A DNA stretch of 10,883 bases from Lysobacterales bacterium CG_4_10_14_3_um_filter_64_11. Lineage in GTDB: Bacteria; Pseudomonadota; Gammaproteobacteria; Xanthomonadales; Xanthomonadaceae. How positions within the stretch are numbered: position 1 is the stretch's first letter; each line of letters opens with the position of its first letter. Shown piece by piece: positions 1 through 7,388 of the stretch. A program made the translations under genes and the position numbers. The notes under the pieces are model-generated. The model saw only the letters and a list, made by a program, of their open reading frames with translations. It searched no databases and was not told the origin of the DNA. The DNA lies in assembly GCA_002782905.1 (NCBI GenBank), contig PFJA01000154.1:1-10883 (forward strand), in the 5' to 3' direction.

Positions 1-420
1 ATGCTGGGCGGTGTGCGCATCGCCCACGATGCCGGCGTGATTGCGCACTCTGATGGCGACGTGGTGATTCATGCGCTGTGCGATGCCCTGCTCGGGGCGC
101 TGGCGCTGGGCGATATCGGCCAGCATTTTCCACCCAGCGACGCACGCTGGCGCGGTGTCGACAGCCGCCTGTTCCTGCACCATTGCCAGCAACTGATGCT
201 CGATGCCGGCTGGCGCCTCGGCAATGCCGATGTCACCGTGATCGGCGAGCGGCCGAAGATCGGGCCGCAGCGCGAGGAAATCCGCACCGCGCTCGCCGAC
301 ATTCTGGGGGTGGCGCGGTTGCAGGTGAGCGTCAAGGCCACCACCACCGAGGGCCTGGGTTTCGAGGGTCGTAGCGAAGGCATTGCGGCGCAGGCCGTGG
401 TGCTGCTGGTGCGCGCGTGA
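1..420 (+). CDS. ispF: 2-C-methyl-D-erythritol 2,4-cyclodiphosphate synthase, 5'-truncated by the window edge
   Basis: IspF converts CDP-methylerythritol 2-phosphate to the 2,4-cyclodiphosphate with release of CMP, in the cytosolic MEP pathway to isoprenoids. Visible family hallmarks are HSDGD (residues 16-20 as read), the metal-binding histidine of the VVIHALCDALLGA segment (H24, equivalent to E. coli H42), the GDIGQHFPPSD stretch, the KIGPQ loop and the nucleotide-binding KATTTEGLGF motif near the C-terminus (112-121). Counting against E. coli IspF, about 18 N-terminal residues are missing, including the metal ligands equivalent to D8 and H10. The ATG at base 1 is therefore very probably an internal methionine and the gene begins to the left of the window. 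The C-terminus is intact. The gene precedes truD as in many gammaproteobacteria, where ispD usually lies just upstream. Confidence 0.95.
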   Translation: MLGGVRIAHDAGVIAHSDGDVVIHALCDALLGALALGDIGQHFPPSDARWRGVDSRLFLHHCQQLMLDAGWRLGNADVTVIGERPKIGPQREEIRTALADILGVARLQVSVKATTTEGLGFEGRSEGIAAQAVVLLVRA

Positions 421-429
421 TAGCACCTC

Positions 430-554
430 TTGAAACCTACTGCGCGACCCGATTGCGGCGTTGCGCGGTGCTCGGAATCCTCATGTACGAGAAAGTACAC
501 TCCGGTTCCTGCGCTCCGTGCGCCTTGCACTCGGGCCGCTCATGACGGTTTCAA
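430..554. repeat. ~125-bp imperfect palindromic element (REP/MITE-like hairpin) between ispF and truD
   Basis: The ends are a perfect 8-bp inverted repeat, TTGAAACC at 430-437 and GGTTTCAA at 547-554. The centre is GTAC (485-488) and GTAC (495-498) around a six-base loop. Between ends and centre the two arms match imperfectly with small gaps: for example GCGACCCGATTGC on the left pairs with a reverse-complement AGCGGCCCGAGTGC on the right, and CGGAATCC pairs with GGAACCGG. The two centres of symmetry coincide to within one base, so this is one structure, not chance local repeats. From memory, similar GTAC-centred palindromes occur dispersed between genes in several proteobacterial genomes, but I cannot confirm family membership here. 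The right arm runs over the first plausible ATG of truD (542). Confidence 0.8.
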
Positions 555-1603
555 AAGGCGCTATTGATCATTGTTTGGAGTGGGCGCCGCCGGTGCCCTT
601 GGCACGCTGTCACGGCGAAGCGGTGCTTGATGCGCGATTCCGGGTTGAGGCGGCCGATTTTCAGGTTGAGGAGTTGCCGGCGTTCACGCCGTCCGGCGAA
701 GGCGAACACCTGCTGCTGGAGATCGAAAAAACCGGCATGAACACCGCCTTCGTCGCCGGCCTGCTGGCGCGCTGGGCCGGGGTGGCGCCGATGGCGGTGA
801 GCTACGCCGGCATGAAAGACCGCCATGCGGTCACCCGGCAGCGCTTCAGCGTGCATCTGCCGAAACGGCAGGCACCGCCGCTGGATACCTTGCCCAGCGA
901 AGGGCTGCGTGTGCTGGCCAGCGATTGGCATGCGCGCAAGCTGCAACGCGGTGCATTGGCCGGCAATCGCTTCATGCTGGTGCTGCGCGAGGTCAACGGC
1001 GATCGCATCGCCATCGAAGCGCGGTTGCAACAGATGCAGCATGACGGCGTCGCCAACTATTTCGGCGAGCAACGCTTCGGCCACGACGGCGGCAACCTCG
1101 ACGCCGCACGCGCACTGTTCGCCGGTCGCCGGTTCGGCCGCGAGCAACGCAGCATCCTGCTTTCGGCGGCACGCTCGGCCTTGTTCAACGCCGTGCTGCA
1201 TGCGCGCGTGCAGGATGGAACCTGGAACATCGGCGTCGATGGCGACGTGTGGATGCTGGCCGGCAGCCGCAGCGTGTTTGGCCCCGAACCGCTCAATGCC
1301 GCCTTGCATGAGCGGCTGCAAACACACGACATCCATCCGGTTGGGCCACTCTGGGGGCGCGGTGAATTGCGCCAGGGCGAACCGGCAGCTGCGCAGATGC
1401 GCGCCACGCTGGCCGGTAGTGAGGCAATCCGCGCTGGTCTGGAACGCGCCGGGTTGAACCTGGAATACCGCGCCCTGCGTTTGCTTGCGTCGAACATGGA
1501 CTGGCAGTGGCTGGATGCAGCCACCCTGCGCCTGAGTTTTGCGTTGCCGCCCGGTGCCTACGCGACCGCGGTGTTGTATGCGCTGGGGGACTGTCGGGCG
1601 TAA
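542..1603 (+). CDS. truD: tRNA pseudouridine(13) synthase TruD
   Basis: TruD isomerises uridine 13 of certain tRNAs (tRNA-Glu in E. coli) to pseudouridine. The family signatures are the N-terminal DFQVEEL segment, SGEGEHLLL, the catalytic-aspartate motif GMKDRHAVT, GALAGNRFMLVLRE, and the characteristic GVANYFGEQRFGHDGGNL. The C-terminal LPPGAYATAVL is also typical. The start is uncertain. The ATG at 542 gives 353 residues but lies inside the palindromic element and has no visible Shine-Dalgarno. A TTG at 575 gives 342 residues, closer to the 349 of E. coli, and places the catalytic Asp at 82 (E. coli 80). An in-frame ATG at 461 would be wholly encoded by the palindrome and is unlikely. The gene lies 121 bp after ispF and is probably co-transcribed with it. 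Confidence 0.95.
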   Translation: MTVSKGAIDHCLEWAPPVPLARCHGEAVLDARFRVEAADFQVEELPAFTPSGEGEHLLLEIEKTGMNTAFVAGLLARWAGVAPMAVSYAGMKDRHAVTRQRFSVHLPKRQAPPLDTLPSEGLRVLASDWHARKLQRGALAGNRFMLVLREVNGDRIAIEARLQQMQHDGVANYFGEQRFGHDGGNLDAARALFAGRRFGREQRSILLSAARSALFNAVLHARVQDGTWNIGVDGDVWMLAGSRSVFGPEPLNAALHERLQTHDIHPVGPLWGRGELRQGEPAAAQMRATLAGSEAIRAGLERAGLNLEYRALRLLASNMDWQWLDAATLRLSFALPPGAYATAVLYALGDCRA

Positions 1604-1728
1604 TTGAACGCGGCACAAACGTGACCGAATGTCAGGCACATGACGCGTCGCTCACGCGGGTGTAGATTTTGCGGCGGCACCGTTCGCTGGCACCTTTGCG
1701 GACGGAGTTGCTTACTCAATCCTGTCGC

Positions 1729-1738
1729 AAGGAGGAGG
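1729..1738 (+). promoter_or_regulatory. Strong Shine-Dalgarno sequence for the small lipoprotein gene
   Basis: AAGGAGGAGG sits five bases before the ATG at 1744. It is by far the best ribosome binding site in the window. It decides the start of the following small gene against the upstream in-frame ATG at 1669. Confidence 0.8.
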
Positions 1739-1743
1739 ATGCC

Positions 1744-1959
1744 ATGTCCCGTATCGGCACTATTGTAGTGGTCTATCTATTGCTGGGGGTTGCTTGCAGT
1801 TGCGCAAGCCAGACCAAGACCCGGACGTCAAGCGCAAACGCGCCAGCCGGCGTTGATGTCGAGTACATGCGCGCGGTTGAACACCGCGCCAGAATTGCCG
1901 GTGTCGATGTGCGTTGGATCAACGCGCCCACGAAATACAGGTCGAAGACCGATGACTGA
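1744..1959 (+). CDS. Small putative lipoprotein, function unknown (71 aa)
   Basis: I do not recognise the family. The N-terminus reads like a signal peptide: one arginine at position 3, a hydrophobic run at 4-17, and then cysteines at 18 and 20. The most likely lipidation site is C18 (after GVA) or C20 (after ACS), although neither is a textbook lipobox because position -3 is G or A. The mature part is short and hydrophilic, with a Ser/Thr-rich linker and a block reading VEYMRAVEHRARIAGVDVRW followed by INAP. That block suggests a helix and then a strand. A near-consensus ribosome binding site argues that this is a real, well-translated gene. It lies 140 bp after truD, in its own intergenic region, and points toward the minus-strand smr gene. 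It could be a small outer-membrane lipoprotein. Confidence 0.7.
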   Translation: MSRIGTIVVVYLLLGVACSCASQTKTRTSSANAPAGVDVEYMRAVEHRARIAGVDVRWINAPTKYRSKTDD

Positions 1960-2140
1960 TCGTTGGCATTGCCGTGGGAAACCCCGATCCATTCAGCGTT
2001 TCCGCAGGTCATGGATGGCCTGCACACGGATCAATCACGCAAGCGATTGATCCGGCGGCGACGCACCCGGGCCGGTGCTGGACTCGGCGAGTCTGAAGAC
2101 TCCAGGATGGACTTGTTCAGACCATCGCGAGCGAGTGCGC
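1960..2140. other. Intergenic region between convergent genes, with several hairpins
   Basis: This is the space between the lipoprotein stop and the smr stop, which face each other. I see no convincing gene in it. It holds a perfect 10-bp stem (2027-2054), a second GC-rich hairpin GCACC/GGTGC (2063-2067 and 2074-2078), and three alternating 5-mers GACTC, GAGTC, GACTC (2081-2085, 2089-2093, 2098-2102) that could pair in two exclusive ways. The cluster may end transcription from both sides, but no T-run follows any stem. Confidence 0.5.
2027..2054. terminator. Candidate bidirectional hairpin between convergent genes
   Basis: CGGATCAATC (2027-2036) is perfectly reverse-complementary to GATTGATCCG (2045-2054), with an eight-base loop. 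It lies 67 bp after the lipoprotein stop and 86 bp beyond the smr stop. The position suits a shared terminator. Neither strand has a U-tract after the stem, so it may instead stabilise mRNA 3' ends or bind a protein. Confidence 0.4.
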
Positions 2141-2698
2141 TTATCCTGCGGTGCGTTGACGGCCTTGCAACAACACCAGCGTGGCACCGCTGCCTCCCTG
2201 ATTTTGCGGTGCCGAGGCAAACGCGAGCACATCGCCGCACTGGCTGAGCCGGTGCGCGACCACTGGCCGCAGCACCGATGCGCCGTGTTCCGAGCTGAGC
2301 CCCTTGCCGTGGATGATGCGCAGGCACTGCCAGCGTTCGCGGCGGGCGTTGACGAGAAACGCTTGCAGCAGTTTGCGCGCGCTGGCTTCGTTCAGACCAT
2401 GCAGATCGACTTCATCCTGCACCGCGTAATCGCCACGCTTGAGGCGGGCTAGTACGCGTTCGCTGACGTGTGCTCGGCGCCACGCGAGCGCGCCTTCGGC
2501 CAGCATCTGTGCGATGGCCGGGTCGGTTGCATGCGAGGCGGCGATGGCGTCGGCTTCGTCGCGAAGGTGCATTCGCGGCACCGGTTTGGGTGGCCGTTGT
2601 CGCGGTGCGGGCGTGGTTTCCGGCAGTGGGCGAACCGCACCGATGGCCGACCGGAACAGGTCGACATCAGCGTTGACCGGCGGCAGTTTGCGTTTCAT
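2141..2698 (-). CDS. Smr-domain protein (SmrA/SmrB-like putative endonuclease)
   Basis: This 185-residue protein has an N-terminal extension with a LFRSAIGAVRPL segment (14-25), which is typical of proteobacterial Smr proteins. A basic linker (RLKRGDY, 85-91) leads into a C-terminal Smr domain (about 94-178). Conserved Smr motifs are present: DLHG (98-101), IIHGKG (128-133) and the GGSGATLVLL strand (168-177). Smr domains are nucleases or nucleic-acid binders related to the MutS2 C-terminus, and E. coli SmrB cleaves mRNA at collided ribosomes. Whether this one does so is inference. The RLKRGDY–DLHG spacing recalls SmrB, while IIHGKG and GGSGA recall SmrA. I chose the ATG at 2698, giving MKRKLPP. 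A GTG at 2737, one base after the upstream stop, would add 13 residues of unlike composition. The gene follows the GGDEF-EAL gene by 40 bp on the same strand, so co-transcription is plausible. Confidence 0.88.
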   Translation of the reverse strand: MKRKLPPVNADVDLFRSAIGAVRPLPETTPAPRQRPPKPVPRMHLRDEADAIAASHATDPAIAQMLAEGALAWRRAHVSERVLARLKRGDYAVQDEVDLHGLNEASARKLLQAFLVNARRERWQCLRIIHGKGLSSEHGASVLRPVVAHRLSQCGDVLAFASAPQNQGGSGATLVLLQGRQRTAG

Positions 2699-2738
2699 GC
2701 GCACACAGTAACCCGAACCGCGTGTAGTCGATATCACC

Positions 2739-5708
2739 TCACGGTTTGTTGCGGGCCGCCTGAATCACGCTCAGCGGTTGCGGGCGGGCGAACCGATAGC
2801 CCTGGCCCAGCACACAGCCGAGGCTGCTGAGGGCTTCGTGCTGATCGCTGGTTTCGATACCTTCGGCGACCACATCCAGACCCACCGATTGCGCCAGTGC
2901 CAGAATCGCGCGCACCACCGGCTCACCGCTACCATGCACCCCGGGCGCCAGATCGATGATGAACGAGCGATCAATCTTCACCGTCGCCAGTGCAAAGCGA
3001 TGCAGGTAACTCAGCGACGAGTAGCCAGTACCAAAATCATCCAGTGCGGTAACCACGCCGGCCTGGCGCAAGCGCTCGATGATGGCGATTGCCTGCTCGG
3101 GATTGTCCATCAGCGCGCCCTCGGTGATCTCGATATGCACCTGATGGGGGTCGACGGCGTTATTGCGCAGCAAGGCCAGCAGCTTGGTATCGAGATTGGC
3201 CGAGCGGAAGTGCTGCGGCGACACGTTGAGGTTGACGTACTGGTTTGGCGACAGCAATTGCGGAATGGCGTTGACGGTCATCTCGAACATCTGCCAGTCG
3301 ATCGCTTCCAGGATGCCGCTGGCTTCGGCGACCGACAAAAACGCGCCGGGCGCCAACACCCCGCGCAGCGGATGGTGCCAGCGCAACAGCGCTTCGTAGC
3401 CGACCACCGAGGTATCGTCCAGTCGCACGATTGGCTGAAAATACGGCTCGAACTCGCGGCGGGCAAGGGCCAGACGCAGTTCGTTTTCCAGATCGAGCAG
3501 GTGCAGCGCTTCAGAGTTGAGCTGCTCGTCGAACAGCTCATAGCGCTGGCGTGGATTGGCCTTGGCACGATACAGCGCGATGTCGGCGTCGCGCAGCAAT
3601 TGCTCGGGTTGTTGGTAATCGGAGCCGCCAATGGCGATGCCGATGCTGGTGGCGGTGAACAGCTCCTTGTCGTTGATGTGCACCGGTTCGGCCAGTGCGG
3701 AAACAATCCGCCGCGCCAGGCGAATGGTGTCGCCACTGCCGTGAATGCCTTCCATGACGATGGCAAACTCGTCGCCGCCCAGGCGCGCCACCACGTCGTC
3801 GCCGCGTACGCAGGCACTGAAACGCTGCGCGACCTCCTTGAGCAGGGCATCGCCGACCAGATGACCGGCGCTGTCGTTGATCACCTTGAAGCGATCCAGA
3901 TCGAGAAACAGCACCGCGAACTGATGCTTCGGGTCGCGTTGCTGGCGACTGATCACCCGCGCCAGATGCTCGCGGAGATAGGTGCGATTGGGCAGGCCGG
4001 TGAGGGCGTCGTGCAGCACTTCGTGCTTGAGTTGTTGTTCGATCTTCTCGCGCACCGCAATCTGTTCGCGCAGCTCGACCGTGCGTTCGGCGACCCGCTG
4101 CTCCAGTTCGGCGTAGGCGGTTTGCAGCGATTGCGCGGCACGGGTACGTTCCAGGCCGTTGGCGATCTGGTAGGAAATGAAAGTAAGCAGTTCCTGATCG
4201 CGCGCCGTGTAGCGCGTGCCGTCGGCATAACTTTGCACCACCAGCACGCCGAGCGCGCGCTCGGCGCAGATCAGCGGCACCCCGAGCCAGCAGCGCGTAT
4301 CACCGGGCGAACCCAGCAGATCGCCATCCGCATGCAGTTGACGAATGCGTGCATATGATTCGGCGTTGCTCATGTCAGCCAATAGTGGCTTGCCGGTGCG
4401 CAGCACGTACTCGGTGATGTTGCGCCCGAGCCGACGTGGGGCTGGCGTCGGCTCATGTTCATCGACGAAGTAGGCGAATTCCAGATGCTCGCCGTCGCTC
4501 GAAATCAGTGCGATGTAGAAGTTTCGGCAATCGATCCATTCGCTGATGATGCAGTGCACTTCGCTGTAGAAATCGTCGGCGCTGGCGGCGGTGCTCGATA
4601 GCTCGGCAATGCGAAACAAGGTGCGTTGCAGGCGTTCGCTGCGCTCACGCTCGTGAATTTCCTGGGTCAATGCGTGGGTGCGCTCGGCGACGCGGCGTTC
4701 CAACTCCTGGTGTGCCTGTTTGCGGTCGAGTGCAGTCAGCACATGGCTGCTGACAAAGGCGAGCAGGTTTTTGTCGGCTTCGCTGTAACGCTTGCGTTCA
4801 GTATAGCTTTGCACCACGATCACGCCGCGCACCGAGTTGCCGGCGAGCATCGGCACGCCGAGCAGGTCGTGGCAATCCGAACCCAGCGAAGCAAGCTTGC
4901 CGGAAACCTGGCTGGCGATCTGCGCTGTCGAGCCCATCAGCGCCTTGCGCCCATGGATCAGGTGCCAGGTGATGCCACCCTTGATGCGCTGCATCGGCAG
5001 GCGTGCCTGCTCGCTGTCGGTTACGACGCCACTGATATTTTCCAGCGCGACATCCTGGGTGTCGACAAACAGCAGGAAGCGAATCTCATCGGCCGCCTTG
5101 TCGTACAGCGCGATGTAGATGTTCTCGGCATACATCAGGCTGGCGATGATCTGGTGCATCCGCCGCAGCATGTCGCCCATGTCCATGCCGGAGCTGGCCA
5201 TGTCGGCGATGGCGAACAGGGCGTGCTGCAAGCGCTCGGACTGGTCGAGCCGCGTGACCAGCGCGCGCAGATTGTTCTTGTCGAGCACACTGCTGACGCA
5301 GGTGCGCAGCCAGGCGGGAAAGGCGCTTGCCAGCGTAGCATCGTCGAGGCCGGGGTCGATGCGGGCAACCACATAGGCGCCAAGGCCCTGCGCCGCCAGT
5401 TCGCCATCGGCGATGCACAGCGCAAATGCGCTACGGTCGGCACTGCGGGCGAGGCTGCCGGGCAGTGCTTCGGCACGGGCCAGCAGATCGGCGTCGAGCG
5501 GTATGGTCGGTGTCGGTGCGCTGTGTTCGCTGCCGTGCGGCATGCGCCAGGTGATGGCCACATCGCACGCGCCAAGGCTGCGCGCGATATGGTCCGTCAG
5601 GCTCTGGGTCACTGCCAGCAGGTCGGCTGCATTCAGGATTGCGGCGATGGTTTGTCCATCGTCGTCCGTGATGACGCCATCCTCGGCAGGCGCAAGGCAT
5701 TGATTCAT
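2739..5708 (-). CDS. GAF-GAF-GGDEF-EAL cyclic di-GMP synthase/phosphodiesterase
   Basis: This 989-residue protein has no signal peptide or membrane segment, so it should be cytosolic. In order it has: an N-terminal region (about 25-150) that looks like a degenerate GAF; GAF 1 (about 160-328) and a coiled coil (328-358); GAF 2 (about 358-522) and a coiled coil (522-562); a GGDEF domain (about 565-725); and an EAL domain (about 742-985). The GGDEF domain carries DALTGLPNR (567-575), intact GGDEF (644-648) and the RxxD inhibitory site R635-D638 five residues before it. The EAL domain carries E772-A773-L774 (EALLRW), NVSP, EITE, DDFGTGYSS (890-898), K911 and the E949 of VAEGIE, so both catalytic halves look competent. 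Dual proteins often favour one activity, and which one cannot be read here. The GAFs probably sense a small ligand or dimerise. An ATG at 5708 has GGAG about 12 bases upstream. It is divergent from surE. Confidence 0.95.
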   Translation of the reverse strand: MNQCLAPAEDGVITDDDGQTIAAILNAADLLAVTQSLTDHIARSLGACDVAITWRMPHGSEHSAPTPTIPLDADLLARAEALPGSLARSADRSAFALCIADGELAAQGLGAYVVARIDPGLDDATLASAFPAWLRTCVSSVLDKNNLRALVTRLDQSERLQHALFAIADMASSGMDMGDMLRRMHQIIASLMYAENIYIALYDKAADEIRFLLFVDTQDVALENISGVVTDSEQARLPMQRIKGGITWHLIHGRKALMGSTAQIASQVSGKLASLGSDCHDLLGVPMLAGNSVRGVIVVQSYTERKRYSEADKNLLAFVSSHVLTALDRKQAHQELERRVAERTHALTQEIHERERSERLQRTLFRIAELSSTAASADDFYSEVHCIISEWIDCRNFYIALISSDGEHLEFAYFVDEHEPTPAPRRLGRNITEYVLRTGKPLLADMSNAESYARIRQLHADGDLLGSPGDTRCWLGVPLICAERALGVLVVQSYADGTRYTARDQELLTFISYQIANGLERTRAAQSLQTAYAELEQRVAERTVELREQIAVREKIEQQLKHEVLHDALTGLPNRTYLREHLARVISRQQRDPKHQFAVLFLDLDRFKVINDSAGHLVGDALLKEVAQRFSACVRGDDVVARLGGDEFAIVMEGIHGSGDTIRLARRIVSALAEPVHINDKELFTATSIGIAIGGSDYQQPEQLLRDADIALYRAKANPRQRYELFDEQLNSEALHLLDLENELRLALARREFEPYFQPIVRLDDTSVVGYEALLRWHHPLRGVLAPGAFLSVAEASGILEAIDWQMFEMTVNAIPQLLSPNQYVNLNVSPQHFRSANLDTKLLALLRNNAVDPHQVHIEITEGALMDNPEQAIAIIERLRQAGVVTALDDFGTGYSSLSYLHRFALATVKIDRSFIIDLAPGVHGSGEPVVRAILALAQSVGLDVVAEGIETSDQHEALSSLGCVLGQGYRFARPQPLSVIQAARNKP

Positions 5709-5931
5709 CGTAGTGCTGCTCCGCCCGCCATGTCGTTACGTACTACTGATTATCGGCGCAATCGGCTCAAACTGAAGCCGTGGCAGGCAAAAACATGATG
5801 GGCTGCTCGCTTCTTTCTCGGTTGCGGTGTGGTGCGGTTCAGCGATGCGGTTTAGTAGGCGTGTGACGATCATCGAATGAGCAATCGCCGGCGCTGTCCG
5901 ATATCATTCAGGTCTTTGCCGGGAAAGCAGC
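5709..5931. promoter_or_regulatory. Divergent promoter region between the GGDEF-EAL gene and surE
   Basis: This 223-bp gap contains no convincing gene and must hold the start signals for both directions. For the minus-strand gene a -10-like GATAAT lies at 5754-5749, about 40 bases before its ATG, with only a poor -35 (TTCAGT, 5776-5771). For surE a -10-like TATCAT lies at 5902-5907, about 25 bases before the ATG, again with a weak -35. I see no recognisable operator. The promoter calls are guesses from short motifs; the region's role follows from the divergent arrangement. Confidence 0.4.
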
Positions 5932-6711
5932 ATGCGGGTTCTGGTCAGCAACGATGATGGCGTGGAGGCGCCCGGTATTGGCGTTCTGGCAACGGCGCTG
6001 CGCGGGGCTGGCCATCAGGTGTTTGTCATCGCCCCGGACCGCGACCGCAGTGGCGCCAGCAATTCCCTGACTCTGGATCAGCCGATCCGCGTGATGCAGC
6101 TCGATGCGCAGACCTGGCGCGTTGCCGGCACGCCAACCGATTGCGTGCATCTGGCATTGGCCGGGATGCTCGATGTCGAACCGGACATCGTGATTTCCGG
6201 GATCAACAACTCGGCCAACCTCGGTGATGACGTGATTTATTCGGGCACGGTTGCCGCCGCAATGGAAGGCAGGTTTCTCGGTCTGCCGGCCATCGCGGTG
6301 TCGCTGGCTCAGGGCGAGGGCGAACAGCGGCACTTCGAGACCGCCGCACGCGCCGCGCTGGCGATCATGCAGCGACTGGGTACCGATCCGCTGCCGGCCG
6401 ATACCATTCTCAATCTGAATGTGCCCGACCGGCCGTGGGCGCAGGTACGCGGTTATGAGGTCACGCGGCTGGGCCATCGCCATCGCGCCGAGCCGTGCAT
6501 CGCGCAGAGCGATCCGCGTGGCCGCCCGATCTGGTGGATCGGCCCGCCCGGCGCCGCGCAGGATGCCGGGCCGGGTACCGATTTTCACGCGCTGCGTGCC
6601 GGCTATGTCTCGATCACGCCGATTCATGTCGATCTGACCCGCTATCAGGCGCTGGAAAAAGTGGCGGGTTGGGTGCAGGCGATGACCCATGACGCGCAGG
6701 AGATCGCATGA
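5932..6711 (+). CDS. surE: 5'/3'-nucleotidase SurE
   Basis: SurE is a metal-dependent phosphatase that removes phosphate from nucleoside monophosphates, and in E. coli also from short polyphosphate. It supports stationary-phase survival. The 259-residue length is typical. Metal ligands are visible as NDDG (D8, D9), the DRDRSGASNSLTL block (S40) and the SGINNSANLGDDVIYSGTV block (N92). AGTPTDCVHLAL and the C-terminal GYVSITPIHVDLT are also family hallmarks. The ATG at 5932 starts directly with MRVLVSNDDG, as expected, with a weak GGGAAAG ribosome site. The last four bases (ATGA) overlap the start of pcm, which indicates translational coupling. surE opens a four-gene run. Confidence 0.97.
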   Translation: MRVLVSNDDGVEAPGIGVLATALRGAGHQVFVIAPDRDRSGASNSLTLDQPIRVMQLDAQTWRVAGTPTDCVHLALAGMLDVEPDIVISGINNSANLGDDVIYSGTVAAAMEGRFLGLPAIAVSLAQGEGEQRHFETAARAALAIMQRLGTDPLPADTILNLNVPDRPWAQVRGYEVTRLGHRHRAEPCIAQSDPRGRPIWWIGPPGAAQDAGPGTDFHALRAGYVSITPIHVDLTRYQALEKVAGWVQAMTHDAQEIA

Positions 6712-7388
6712 GCCCGGGCAATGCGCTCAGCCCCGAAGCGCTGGGTTTGGGCATGACCTCGCAGCGCGCGCGTGACCGGATGATCGAGCATCTGCGTGCG
6801 CACGGCGGCATCGGCGATGAGCGCGTGCTCACGGCCATGCGCCAATTGCCACGGCATTTGTTCATCGACGAGGCGCTGGCCAGCCGCGCCTACGAAAATA
6901 CCGCGCTGCCGATCGGCCATGGCCAGACCATCTCGCAGCCGTGGGTGGTGGCGCGCATGACCGAGGCGCTGCTCGAGTTTGCGCAGCCGCAGCGGGTGCT
7001 GGAAATCGGCACCGGATCGGGCTATCAGGCGGCCTTGCTGGCGCTGCTGGTGGATGAGGTGTGCACCATCGAACGGATCGATGAGCTGTTGCGTCAGGCG
7101 CGGCGGCGGCTGCGCCGTCTGGGTTTTGCCAAGGTGCGCTGCCGGCACGATGATGGCAGTAGCGGCTGGCCGGAGTTGGCGCCGTTCGACGCGATCATCG
7201 TTACTGCCGGCGCGCAGGCGCTTGATGCGGCGCTGTTCGAGCAGCTTGCGCCCGGTGGCGTGCTGGTAGCGCCGGTGGGTGGCCGCAATGGCCAGCAGTT
7301 GCTGCGTTTTCGTCGCACCGCCGACGGCATCAGCGAACAAGTGCTGGCGCCGGTGGTGTTCGTGCCGCTGCTGCCGGGCTTGGCGTGA
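6708..7388 (+). CDS. pcm: Protein-L-isoaspartate O-methyltransferase
   Basis: Pcm uses S-adenosylmethionine to methylate isoaspartyl residues in ageing proteins, starting their repair. At 226 residues it is near the family length. Visible motifs are the substrate-side PIGHGQTISQP (68-78, S76 in the conserved TISQP), SAM-binding motif I VLEIGTGSGYQAALLA (98-113), the acidic E122 of CTIERI at the end of the next strand, FDAIIVTAG (160-168) and LAPGGVLVAPVG (180-191). It overlaps surE by four bases (ATGA). Its stop TGA shares one base with the next ATG, so translation is coupled on both sides. surE-pcm pairing is conserved across gammaproteobacteria. Confidence 0.97.
   Translation: MSPGNALSPEALGLGMTSQRARDRMIEHLRAHGGIGDERVLTAMRQLPRHLFIDEALASRAYENTALPIGHGQTISQPWVVARMTEALLEFAQPQRVLEIGTGSGYQAALLALLVDEVCTIERIDELLRQARRRLRRLGFAKVRCRHDDGSSGWPELAPFDAIIVTAGAQALDAALFEQLAPGGVLVAPVGGRNGQQLLRFRRTADGISEQVLAPVVFVPLLPGLA

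Noticed and set aside
1..420. ispF as a naturally shortened or decayed gene starting at base 1
   Set aside because: The missing ~18 residues include essential metal ligands, and the window edge alone explains the truncation. All the rest is intact.
551..1639. A 362-codon minus-strand open frame over truD
   Set aside because: It mirrors truD codon by codon, has a Gln/Arg/His-rich composition and shows no domain. TruD motifs are unmistakable on the plus strand.
1604..1743. A Rho-independent terminator after truD
   Set aside because: Only a 4-5 bp imperfect CGCG stem with a TTTT nearby was found (about 1643-1671). It is too weak to call.
2778..4358. A 526-codon open frame on the plus strand opposite the GGDEF-EAL gene
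   Set aside because: It is the antisense shadow of a strongly recognised gene in GC-rich DNA. Its translation is rich in Gln/His/Arg/Ala and has no domain I recognise.
4626..5798. A 390-codon plus-strand open frame antisense to the N-terminal half of the GGDEF-EAL gene
   Set aside because: Same shadow effect as the neighbouring antisense frame. No ribosome site, no motifs, and it ends in the divergent promoter region.
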